A DNA stretch of 7,035 nucleotides, taken from NCBI GenBank assembly GCA_037442465.1, contig JBBIQI010000175.1, positions 1 to 7,035 on the forward strand, written 5' to 3'. The DNA is from DSNY01 sp037442465 (GTDB lineage Bacteria > Pseudomonadota > Gammaproteobacteria > Burkholderiales > Burkholderiaceae_F). Made by a program: the position numbers and the translations under genes. Shown piece after piece: positions 1-7,035 of the stretch. Position 1 is the first letter of the stretch. The number at the start of each line of letters is the position of its first letter. Under the pieces are notes generated by a model. It was not told the DNA's origin, ran no database searches, and worked only from the letters and a program-made list of their open reading frames with translations.

Positions 1-499
1 CGTCGAGCGCGCGCAACAGCGGCTCGACTACGCGCTGCGCGCGCTGGCGGCGCCGCGCGCACCGCTGCGCGGACTGGACGCGCGTATCGGGGCGCTGGTT
101 GCACGGCTGGCGCGCGCTGCGGACAGGCGCGTTGCGGCACCACGCCTGGCGCTGACGACGTTGTCCCGTCGACTGGGCGCAGCCGCCGCCAACGTCGTGG
201 CGGTGGAGGTGCGTCTGCATCGCGCGACGGCCACACTGCAGGCGAGCGCGCAGGAACGTCTGCGTGCATGGGGCGGGCATTGCGCCGCGCTGACGGCGCG
301 CCTGCACGCGCTCGACCCGGATGCGGTTCTGGCGCGCGGCTATGCCATTGCGTACGCGCCCGATGGTCGCAGCGTGCGCGACACCGCCCAGCTGGCCGTC
401 GGCGACGAAGTGCGCCTGCGCTTTGCGCGCGGCGGGGCCCGGGTGCGGGTCGATTCCCTTGTGAACGATGCGGGCAAGCAGCGCGACAGCGATGGCTAG
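1..499 (+). CDS. xseA: Exodeoxyribonuclease VII large subunit, C-terminal part (5' end outside window)
   Basis: Only the last 165 codons are present, read in the frame beginning at base 2; the gene runs in from the left and stops at TAG 497-499. XseA is the catalytic subunit of exonuclease VII, which degrades single-stranded DNA in both directions together with several XseB subunits in the cytoplasm. The visible part lacks the N-terminal OB fold and most of the nuclease domain. It begins with an Arg/Ala/Leu-rich helical stretch, which fits the family's coiled coil. It ends with the family's C-terminal signature: LDPDAVLARGYAIAY, then a DG turn, then the GDEVRLRFARGG segment near the stop. The ATG at 161 lies inside this frame and is an internal Met, not a gene start. 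sodB follows 44 nt downstream on the same strand. The assignment is firm from the tail motif; integrity of the missing part cannot be judged. Confidence 0.9.
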   Translation, partial: VERAQQRLDYALRALAAPRAPLRGLDARIGALVARLARAADRRVAAPRLALTTLSRRLGAAAANVVAVEVRLHRATATLQASAQERLRAWGGHCAALTARLHALDPDAVLARGYAIAYAPDGRSVRDTAQLAVGDEVRLRFARGGARVRVDSLVNDAGKQRDSDG

Positions 500-502
500 A
501 AT
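497..502 (+). promoter_or_regulatory. Possible -10 element (TAGAAT) for sodB
   Basis: TAGAAT matches five of six bases of the sigma-70 -10 consensus and begins at the first base of the xseA stop codon. A start point about 7 nt downstream would leave a leader of roughly 35 nt before the sodB ATG. I see no good -35 hexamer at 16-18 nt upstream, so this is weak. The same CTAGAAT heptamer occurs just before clpS. Confidence 0.3.
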
Positions 503-543
503 CCGAATCTGGTTGCGATCAACCTGCCAGGCAAAGGACACCC

Positions 544-1125
544 ATGGAACACACACTTCCGCCCCTGCCCTACGCGATGGACGCGCTGGTGCCGCATATT
601 TCGAAGGAGACCTTCGAGTACCACTATGGCAAGCATCACCAGGCCTACGTCACCAACCTGAACAACCTGATCAAGGGCACCGAATTCGAGGCGATGAGCC
701 TTGAGGAAATCATCCGCAAGTCCTCGGGCGGCATCTTCAACAACGCCGCGCAGGTCTGGAACCACACGTTCTTCTGGAACAGTATGAGGCCCGGCGGAGG
801 CGGCGAACCCGCGGGCGCGCTCGGCGCTGCGATCGCGAAAAAGTGGGGATCGTTCGCCGCGTTCAAGGAGGCGTTCACCAAGAGCGCCGTCGGCAACTTT
901 GGCTCGGGCTGGACTTGGCTGGTGAAGAAACCGGACGGCTCGGTCGACATCGTCAATACGAGCAATGCCGGCACGCCGCTGACTACTGCGGACAAGCCGC
1001 TGCTGACGATCGACGTGTGGGAACACGCCTACTACATCGACTACCGCAACGCGCGTCCGAAGTTCGTCGAAACGTTCCTGAACTCGCTCGCCAACTGGGA
1101 CTTCGCGGCGAAGAACTTCGCCTGA
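544..1125 (+). CDS. sodB: Superoxide dismutase [Fe]
   Basis: This 193-residue protein has the same length as E. coli SodB and is very similar along its whole length. It converts superoxide to oxygen and hydrogen peroxide in the cytoplasm. The four metal ligands of the family are visible: H27 (in EYHYGKHH), H74 (in QVWNHTFFW), D157 and H161 (in DVWEHAYYIDYRNARP). Q70, in the FNNAAQVWNH segment, is the second-sphere glutamine placed as in iron enzymes rather than manganese enzymes, which supports Fe as the metal. The start at 544 is chosen because AAAGGA lies 5 nt upstream (533-538) and the N-terminus MEHTLPPLPYAMDAL aligns with the family. Longer in-frame starts inside xseA would add an unrelated Arg-rich extension. 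It may be read from its own promoter or from xseA; the gap is 44 nt. No clear T-tailed terminator follows the stop. Confidence 0.97.
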   Translation: MEHTLPPLPYAMDALVPHISKETFEYHYGKHHQAYVTNLNNLIKGTEFEAMSLEEIIRKSSGGIFNNAAQVWNHTFFWNSMRPGGGGEPAGALGAAIAKKWGSFAAFKEAFTKSAVGNFGSGWTWLVKKPDGSVDIVNTSNAGTPLTTADKPLLTIDVWEHAYYIDYRNARPKFVETFLNSLANWDFAAKNFA

Positions 1126-1168
1126 GCCGGGTGCGGCTGGCGCGCTGCCGGGCGGCGACCGCAGTCGC

Positions 1169-1627
1169 TCAGCGCGTCGGCAGGCCGACGAGGCGGGCGC
1201 CGGGGCCCAGTCCGCGCCTGGCGAACCACCCCCGTTCCATTTCCAGCGCGAAGCGCACCGGACGCCGCGCGCAGTGGCTGGTTTCGGTGCGCGGGTTCAT
1301 GTCCTCGATGTTGACGATCGCGCCGTCGTCGTCGACGAACGCAACCGACAGTGGAATCAGCGTGTTGCGCATCCACATGCAGTGGATCGCCTTGTGGTCG
1401 AACACGAAGAGCATGCCGTGGTTCGGCGCCAGCGACTCGCGGAACATCAGCCCGCGCATGCGGCTTGGATCGCTGGCCGCGACTTCCGCGGTGATCAGAT
1501 GGATGCCCGCGCTGAGCTTGACCGTCGGCAGCGCCGGCTGCGGTTGCTGGGCGCTGGCGGCGGCCAACCAGGCGAACGTGAGTGCGGCGGCGGTCAGCAG
1601 GCGTTGGCTCAGAAGGACGGGCTGCAT
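1169..1627 (-). CDS. Exported DUF192 (UPF0127) family protein
   Basis: This 152-residue protein has an N-terminal signal peptide: a hydrophobic stretch at residues 10-24 and an ASA|QQ site after residue 26. A complete DUF192 domain follows at about 40-150. The family signature is clear: MRGLMFRESL (57-66), GMLFVF (71-76), MWMRNTLIPL (84-93), an acidic turn with G102, and ALEMERGWF near 127-135. The biochemical function of the family is not established, so none is assigned; export to the periplasm is inferred from the signal peptide. It has two cysteines, C83 and C119. The position after IPL is Ser94, where many family members have Asp. No Shine-Dalgarno sequence is visible before the ATG, but the signal peptide begins at once and no better in-frame start is seen. 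The gene converges on sodB, 43 nt away. A weak TAAGAT box on this strand (1656-1661) is a possible -10. Confidence 0.88.
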   Translation of the reverse strand: MQPVLLSQRLLTAAALTFAWLAAASAQQPQPALPTVKLSAGIHLITAEVAASDPSRMRGLMFRESLAPNHGMLFVFDHKAIHCMWMRNTLIPLSVAFVDDDGAIVNIEDMNPRTETSHCARRPVRFALEMERGWFARRGLGPGARLVGLPTR

Positions 1628-1883
1628 CGGCGGGCGGCACCAGTGAGGGAACTGGATCTTATCGGGCAGAAGTGAGCCACGCGACCGTGTCGGCGCCCTT
1701 GGCCGGTTCGCGTTCCCGGCGCACGTCGATCCCGCCGTCCCGCGAAAGGTGACCGAAAGCCGGCGGCATCAGCGGCCGGCTTTCGGTCCACTTCGACGCG
1801 AGGCGACGCTCGGCACGCGGACGTCGGGGTCGGATTCGCCGGGGCTCTCGCGGGGCGGACCGCCAGCACGCGCCGGCGCAACG
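1628..1883. other. Non-coding gap upstream of the DUF192 gene
   Basis: I see no supported gene here. Open frames that cross it are accidental products of high GC content; the longest, on the minus strand, begins inside the terminator hairpin and runs into the DUF192 gene. It should hold the DUF192 promoter, for which only TAAGAT on the minus strand (1656-1661), lacking a recognisable -35, can be offered. It also contains the separate 14-bp inverted repeat at 1751-1788. Confidence 0.5.
1751..1788. repeat. Perfect 14-bp inverted repeat, 10-nt spacer
   Basis: The left arm GACCGAAAGCCGGC (1751-1764) is the exact reverse complement of the right arm (1775-1788). The spacer can form two further G-C pairs after a mismatch. 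Neither side carries a T-run, so it is not a canonical intrinsic terminator. It lies about 125 nt upstream of the DUF192 start and about 95 nt beyond the terminator of the small exported-protein gene. It could be a REP-like dispersed palindrome, a second structure-based transcription end, or a protein-binding site; the sequence alone does not decide. Confidence 0.7.
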
Positions 1884-1909
1884 AAAAAGGCAGGGTCACC
1901 CCTGCCTTT
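1884..1909 (-). terminator. Rho-independent terminator of the small exported-protein gene
   Basis: A perfect 10-bp stem (1886-1895 with 1900-1909) closes a 4-nt loop. Read on the minus strand, the hairpin is followed by a run of five T (complement of 1884-1888). It starts 19 nt after the TAA of the small gene at 1929-1931, as expected for that gene's transcript end. It makes readthrough from the small gene into the DUF192 gene unlikely, so the two are probably separate transcripts. Confidence 0.88.
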
Positions 1910-1928
1910 GCCGATCGTGCGGGAGCGA

Positions 1929-2159
1929 TTACTTCTTGGCTTCGGGCGCTTTGGCGTCGCCCGTTTTCTTGGCCTTGGCCTTGGTCTTCTTGGTGACCTT
2001 CTTGGTTTCGCCTTTCATCTCGCCCTTGGCCTCCGCCTTGGCTTCGGCCTTGGCAGGCGCGGCCGGCTGCGCCGGCGTGGCGGGGGTGGCGGGCTGGGCC
2101 TGGGCCAACACGGCACCGGCGAACAGCGTCGAGACGAGGGCGGCAAGCAGCTTGTTCAT
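1929..2159 (-). CDS. Small exported Ala/Pro/Lys-rich protein, function unknown
   Basis: This 76-residue protein is not recognised as a named family. Residues 1-21 look like a Sec signal peptide: MNK, a hydrophobic core, and a VLAQA|QP or AVLA|QA cleavage site. The mature part of about 55 residues is low-complexity: Pro/Ala/Thr/Gln at 22-36, KAEA-type repeats at 37-51, and a Lys-rich tail at 52-76. It has about 15 Lys against 6 acidic residues, so it is strongly basic and probably unstructured. It contains no cysteine, and no aromatic residue after the signal peptide. Support for a real gene is good: GGGAG (complement of 2167-2171) lies 7 nt before ATG, and an intrinsic terminator follows the stop. 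It is transcribed divergently from icd. The composition recalls acid-shock (Asr-like) and histone-H1-like tails, but low complexity makes such likeness unreliable. A role at the envelope is inference. Confidence 0.75.
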   Translation of the reverse strand: MNKLLAALVSTLFAGAVLAQAQPATPATPAQPAAPAKAEAKAEAKGEMKGETKKVTKKTKAKAKKTGDAKAPEAKK

Positions 2160-2196
2160 GCGTTTTCTCCCTGAAGGATGACTCGAAACGTGGCGA

Positions 2197-2218
2197 CGTT
2201 GGTCCTGATGGACCAGCG
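2197..2218. repeat. Interrupted 9-bp inverted repeat between the divergent genes
   Basis: TGGTCC (2200-2205) and GGACCA (2210-2215) are perfect arms around the 4-nt spacer TGAT. After one mismatched pair (T2199 and G2216), two further pairs extend the symmetry. It lies about 40 nt upstream of the small exported-protein ATG. It is either in that gene's 5' leader or an operator-like dyad. No regulator is assigned. Confidence 0.5.
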
Positions 2219-2264
2219 CGGACGAGAGTTCGTCGCGCCTATAACGGCACCGCCTCGCGCCGGG

Positions 2265-2297
2265 TTGACATCGGTGGTTACAGCGGACGGGTAAACT
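2265..2297 (+). promoter_or_regulatory. Possible icd promoter elements
   Basis: A perfect -35 consensus TTGACA (2265-2270) is followed by TAAACT (2292-2297), a four-of-six match to the -10 consensus. The 21-nt spacing is longer than the usual 16-18 nt. Either box could therefore be paired with a poorer partner, or the match could be chance. A start near 2304 would give a leader of about 77 nt. Confidence 0.35.
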
Positions 2298-2380
2298 CGC
2301 CGCGTCGGGGAGGTGCGCCGAACGGATGAGCCGGCTGGCCGCAACCGCCCATAACGAGTCAGAACGCGAGCGGAGACCTC

Positions 2381-3628
2381 ATGTACCAGCACATCAAGGT
2401 GCCCAGTTCAGGCCAGAAGATCACCGTCAACAAGGATTACACGCTGAACGTGCCCGATCAGCCGATCATCCCGTACATCGAGGGCGACGGTACCGGTGTC
2501 GACATCACCCCGGTGATGATCAAGGTCGTCGATGCTGCCGTGGCGAAGGCCTACGGGGGCAAGCGCAAGATCGTCTGGATGGAAATCTACGCCGGTGAGA
2601 AGTCCACCAAGGTCTACGGCCCGGACGTCTGGCTGCCGGACGAGACTTTGCAGGCGCTCAAGGAGTACGTCGTTTCGATCAAGGGGCCGCTGACCACGCC
2701 GGTCGGCGGCGGCATCCGCTCGATCAACGTCGCCTTGCGGCAGGAGCTCGATCTGTACGTTTGCCTGCGGCCCGTGCGCTACTTCAAGGGCGTGCCCAGC
2801 CCCGTGCGCGAGCCGGAGAAGACCGACATGGTGATCTTTCGCGAGAACTCGGAGGACATCTACGCGGGTATCGAGTACGAAGCGGAGAGCGACAAGGCGA
2901 AGAAGCTGATCCGGTTCCTGCAGGAAGAAATGGGGGTCAAGAAGATCCGCTTTCCGAATACCTCCGGCATCGGCATCAAGCCCATTTCGCGCGAGGGTAC
3001 CGAGCGGCTGGTGCGCAAGGCGATTCAGTACGCTATCGACAACCGGCGCAAGAGCGTGACCTTCGTGCACAAGGGCAACATCATGAAGTTCACCGAGGGC
3101 GCGTTCGCCCGGTGGGGCTACGGCCTGGCGCAGAGGGAATTCGGCGCCGAACTGCTCGACGGCGGTCCGTGGATGAAGATCCGCGCCAGTCACGGCGAGA
3201 TCGTCATCAAGGACGTGATCGCCGACGCCTTCTTGCAGCAGATCCTGCTGCGGCCGGCCGAGTACGACGTGATCGCGACGATGAACCTCAACGGCGACTA
3301 CATCTCGGACGCGCTGGCCGCGCAGGTCGGCGGCATCGGCATCGCGCCGGGTGCGAACCTGTCGGACTCGGTGGCGATGTTCGAAGCCACCCACGGCACG
3401 GCGCCGAAGTACGCCGGCAAGGACTACGTCAATCCGGGCTCGGAGATCCTGTCCGCGGAAATGATGCTGCGGCACATGGGCTGGACCGAAGCGGCCGACC
3501 TGATCATCAAGTCGATGGAGCGCGCGATCCTGAGCAAGAAGGTGACCTACGACTTCGCGCGGCTGATGGAAGGTGCCACACAGGTGAGCTGCTCGGGCTT
3601 CGGCCAAGTGATGATCGATCACATGTAG
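2381..3628 (+). CDS. icd: NADP-dependent isocitrate dehydrogenase
   Basis: This 415-residue protein matches E. coli Icd (416 residues) along its full length. It oxidatively decarboxylates isocitrate to 2-oxoglutarate, making NADPH, in the TCA cycle. Substrate residues are conserved: S114 and N116 in GGGIRSINVALRQ, R120, R130, R154, Y161 and K231. The metal-binding aspartates correspond to D282, D306 and D310. NADP preference is supported by K343-Y344 and by Y390 and R394, the equivalents of the E. coli 2'-phosphate contacts. S114 is the counterpart of the serine that AceK phosphorylates in E. coli; whether this organism has AceK cannot be seen here. GGAG (2372-2375) lies 5 nt before the ATG, and the N-terminus MYQHIKVPSSGQKI fits the family. 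It is monocistronic by appearance: a divergent small gene lies upstream, and a convergent cold-shock gene lies downstream behind a strong terminator. Confidence 0.97.
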   Translation: MYQHIKVPSSGQKITVNKDYTLNVPDQPIIPYIEGDGTGVDITPVMIKVVDAAVAKAYGGKRKIVWMEIYAGEKSTKVYGPDVWLPDETLQALKEYVVSIKGPLTTPVGGGIRSINVALRQELDLYVCLRPVRYFKGVPSPVREPEKTDMVIFRENSEDIYAGIEYEAESDKAKKLIRFLQEEMGVKKIRFPNTSGIGIKPISREGTERLVRKAIQYAIDNRRKSVTFVHKGNIMKFTEGAFARWGYGLAQREFGAELLDGGPWMKIRASHGEIVIKDVIADAFLQQILLRPAEYDVIATMNLNGDYISDALAAQVGGIGIAPGANLSDSVAMFEATHGTAPKYAGKDYVNPGSEILSAEMMLRHMGWTEAADLIIKSMERAILSKKVTYDFARLMEGATQVSCSGFGQVMIDHM

Positions 3629-3641
3629 AGCGGCCGTAAGA

Positions 3642-3677
3642 CCAAGAAAAACCCCGCCGCGGCGGGGTTTTTCTTGG
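3642..3677. terminator. Bidirectional Rho-independent terminator (icd / cold-shock gene)
   Basis: The 36 nt form a perfect palindrome. The 16-nt GC core CCCCGCCGCGGCGGGG (3652-3667) is flanked by A5 (3647-3651) on the left and T5 (3668-3672) on the right, then by further matching bases. Either strand therefore gives a GC-rich hairpin followed by a T-run. It begins 13 nt after the icd TAG and ends 36 nt from the cold-shock gene's stop on the other strand, so it can end both convergent transcripts. Confidence 0.93.
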
Positions 3678-3713
3678 GGGTACTGCGCCAGCCCGTGAGC
3701 TGGCCGCCCAGCG

Positions 3714-3920
3714 CTAGCTGCCGGTCGTGATGTTCGATGCCTGCTTGCCCTTCGGGCCCTGGACCACTTCGAAGACGACTTTTTGACCCTCCTTGAGGGT
3801 CTTGAAGCCGTTCATCTGGATCGCCGAAAAATGGGCGAACAGATCTTCCCCGCCGTCGTCCGGCGTGATGAAGCCGTACCCCTTCGCGTCGTTGAACCAC
3901 TTGACGGTACCCGTTGCCAT
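3714..3920 (-). CDS. CspA-family cold-shock protein
   Basis: This 68-residue protein is a single cold-shock domain, the normal size for the family. It binds single-stranded RNA and DNA and acts as an RNA chaperone or antiterminator in the cytoplasm. Both nucleic-acid-binding motifs are present: RNP1 as KGYGFI (residues 13-18) and RNP2 as LFAHF (27-31). The conserved start MATGTVKWFNDAKG and the end GPKGKQASNI are also present. The start at 3920 is chosen over an in-frame ATG 39 nt upstream because GAGGAAGG (complement of 3925-3932) stands directly before it and the family begins with MATGTVKWF. Whether it is cold-induced cannot be told from the protein. It sits next to clpS, divergently, as cspD does in E. 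coli, but at this length and similarity it resembles the CspA type, so no specific symbol is given. It converges on icd. Confidence 0.95.
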   Translation of the reverse strand: MATGTVKWFNDAKGYGFITPDDGGEDLFAHFSAIQMNGFKTLKEGQKVVFEVVQGPKGKQASNITTGS

Positions 3921-3924
3921 AAAG

Positions 3925-3932
3925 CCTTCCTC
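3925..3932 (-). promoter_or_regulatory. Ribosome binding site deciding the cold-shock gene start
   Basis: On the minus strand GAGGAAGG stands 4 nt before the ATG at 3920 (the AGGA core about 7 nt away). The alternative in-frame ATG at 3959 would place this motif inside the coding region, which argues for the shorter 68-residue product. Confidence 0.8.
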
Positions 3933-3960
3933 ATGCTGCATCCTCACGCGAGGGGTCATG

Positions 3961-3976
3961 GCGCGCCGCGGCGCGC
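3961..3976. repeat. Perfect 16-nt GC palindrome upstream of the cold-shock gene
   Basis: GCGCGCCGCGGCGCGC is its own reverse complement. It ends 40 nt upstream of the cold-shock gene's ATG and so probably lies in its transcribed leader, where it could form a stable hairpin just ahead of the ribosome binding site. In DNA this rich in GC such a palindrome can also arise by chance. Confidence 0.6.
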
Positions 3977-4407
3977 GGCTGCGGTGTCTCCTCGACTCCT
4001 CTCCCCGCCGGCGGCGCGCGGGAAACGCCAGACCGCCGACGATCCGTCGTTCGCTTTGTCGTTACTGCGGACGGACGCCGAATTCTTGGATCTGGGCTGC
4101 CGCCCGTCAAGGCCCGCAGCCGCCAGCGGGCGAAGCGCGGCGCCTGCGGTCGTCGCGCGCGAGCCACAACCGACCCGAACGCTCTCGCGGACCGCACCCG
4201 GTACGGGCGCGGTCGACCATATTTTGTGCGCGGCGTCGAACCCATCCGCGGTCGGGGCGGAAGCGACGGCGGTCGCGGCCGTCGCGGAACTCCGGCGCCG
4301 AATGCGGATCGACGGTCGGAAGGCGCCGCCGCGCGCGGGGTGGCGCGCGCCGAGATAACTTATGATTGGGTTGCTTATCGAGTCCCGCGCGGGGCGAGCG
4401 GATTTTC

Positions 4408-4413
4408 TAGAAT
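4408..4413 (+). promoter_or_regulatory. Possible -10 element (TAGAAT) directly before clpS
   Basis: TAGAAT matches five of six bases of the sigma-70 -10 consensus and sits 6 nt before the clpS ATG, so a start 7 nt downstream would fall on the A of the ATG. No good -35 is visible at 16-18 nt upstream. TATGAT at 4361-4366 is an alternative -10 that would give a leader of about 50 nt. Confidence 0.3.
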
Positions 4414-4419
4414 GGCCTC

Positions 4420-4724
4420 ATGAGTGAGCGGATCGGCGAAGGCACGGTCGTCGAGAAGCAGACTTCTCGCGTCAAGCCGCCACCGATGTACCAGGTGGTC
4501 CTGCTCAACGACGATTTCACGCCGATGGAATTCGTCGTCGGGGTGCTGCAGAAATTCTTCGGCAAGGGCCGCGAGCAGGCGACCCAGATCATGCTGAAGG
4601 TGCATCATGAGGGTCGCGGCGTGTGCGGCGTGTATCCGCGCGACATCGCCGCCAGCAAGGTCGAGCAGGTTTGCAGTTACTCACGCCAGCATCAGCACCC
4701 GCTGCAGTGCGTGATGGAGGAAGC

Positions 4725-4728
<4 letters not shown>
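4420..4728 (+). CDS. clpS: ATP-dependent Clp protease adaptor ClpS
   Basis: This 102-residue protein is close to the usual length of about 106. ClpS binds proteins with bulky hydrophobic N-terminal residues and delivers them to ClpAP for degradation. The N-terminal 20 residues are a variable, probably flexible extension of the kind that engages ClpA. The folded domain begins at PPPMYQVVLLNDDFTPMEFV. The N-degron pocket residues correspond to N30, D31 and D32, the gatekeeper M36 and H62 (E. coli N34, D35, D36, M40 and H66). The ending HPLQCVMEEA is also typical. The start is fixed by the family length, but no Shine-Dalgarno motif precedes the ATG, which is unusual here. The gene overlaps clpA by 4 nt (ATGA), showing one operon with probable translational coupling. 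The upstream cold-shock gene is divergent. Confidence 0.96.
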
Positions 4729-7034
<2,306 letters not shown>

Positions 7035-7035
7035 C

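Larger units (their letters stand above)
3933..4419. other. Long non-coding gap between the divergent cold-shock gene and clpS
   Basis: About 490 nt without a supported gene. Several open frames cross it on both strands, but they are Arg/Ala/Pro-rich, lack ribosome binding sites and resemble no family I know. It must hold the promoters of both divergent genes. Local AT-rich islands stand out: around 4218-4226 (CATATTTTG) and 4354-4379, the latter with TATGAT (4361-4366) and a short GATAA/TTATC dyad. The part next to the cold-shock gene could be a long 5' leader, as is known for cspA-type genes, but I find no recognisable cold-box sequence. Confidence 0.5.

Noticed and set aside
268..543. Longer in-frame start for sodB inside xseA
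   Set aside because: The added segment is Arg-rich and unlike any superoxide dismutase; the ATG at 544 has a ribosome binding site and gives exactly the family length.
1125..1168. Small hairpins between sodB and the DUF192 gene as a terminator
   Set aside because: The stems are only 5 bp and no T-run follows on either strand; not distinguishable from chance in GC-rich DNA.
1609..1899. Minus-strand open frame of 96 codons between the small gene and the DUF192 gene
   Set aside because: It would begin inside the terminator hairpin and run out of frame into the DUF192 start; Arg/Pro-rich with no motif.
1936..2181. Plus-strand hydrophobic open frame opposite the small exported-protein gene
   Set aside because: It is antisense to a gene with better signals; its Ala/Leu/Val run is the complement of Lys/Ala/Glu codons, and no gene signals precede it.
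2408..3622. A 404-codon open frame antisense to icd
   Set aside because: It mirrors a highly conserved gene in GC-rich DNA; its translation is His/Asp/Arg/Leu-rich without recognisable motifs and it lies wholly within icd.
3921..3959. Upstream start giving an 81-residue cold-shock protein
   Set aside because: The extension contains the ribosome binding site of the shorter form, and the family starts with MATGTVKWF.
4233..4245. GGTTCGA-like tRNA T-loop sequence on the minus strand
   Set aside because: The flanking bases do not form a 5-bp T stem and no acceptor or anticodon arm can be built around it.
3783..4365. Two plus-strand open frames of about 190 codons across the cold-shock gene and the gap
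   Set aside because: They begin antisense to the cold-shock gene, are Arg/Ala/Pro-rich, have no ribosome binding site and resemble no known protein.
4623..4724. Upstream in-frame start for clpA within clpS
   Set aside because: The extra residues do not match ClpA N-domains; ATG 4725 has GGAGG upstream and the typical overlap with clpS.

Overview
The window is a GC-rich stretch of bacterial chromosome that looks betaproteobacterial (Burkholderiales or Rhodocyclales-like). This rests on the gene content, on the close similarity of the proteins to known families, and on recalled neighbourhoods of that group (xseA next to sodB; icd and a CspA-type gene next to clpS-clpA). No search could be run, so the taxonomic placement is inference. 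Everything recognisable is conserved housekeeping: there is no mobile element, CRISPR array, rRNA, tRNA or prophage gene.

Layout. Positions 1-499 hold the 3' end of xseA (exonuclease VII large subunit, +). The iron superoxide dismutase gene sodB (544-1125, +) follows after 44 nt. A convergent gene for an exported DUF192 protein (1169-1627, -) comes next. A gap of about 300 nt contains a 14-bp inverted repeat and the intrinsic terminator of an upstream small gene (1929-2159, -), which encodes an exported Ala/Pro/Lys-rich protein of 76 residues. A 221-nt divergent spacer separates it from icd (2381-3628, +; NADP isocitrate dehydrogenase). icd converges on a CspA-type cold-shock gene (3714-3920, -), and the two share a perfect 36-nt palindrome with the form of a bidirectional terminator. 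A gap of about 500 nt then leads to clpS (4420-4728, +) and clpA (4725-7034, +), which overlap by 4 nt and form a translationally coupled operon for N-degron recognition and ATP-dependent unfolding with ClpP.

The genes do not form one pathway. Functional coupling is clear only for clpS-clpA (adaptor plus unfoldase). Several genes belong to stress physiology or central metabolism: superoxide detoxification, the cold-shock RNA chaperone, N-end-rule proteolysis and the TCA cycle. I see no convincing new biological system. The items most worth a second look are the small exported Lys-rich protein, the long non-coding gap between the cold-shock gene and clpS, the two unexplained inverted repeats, and the possible leaderless start of clpS.
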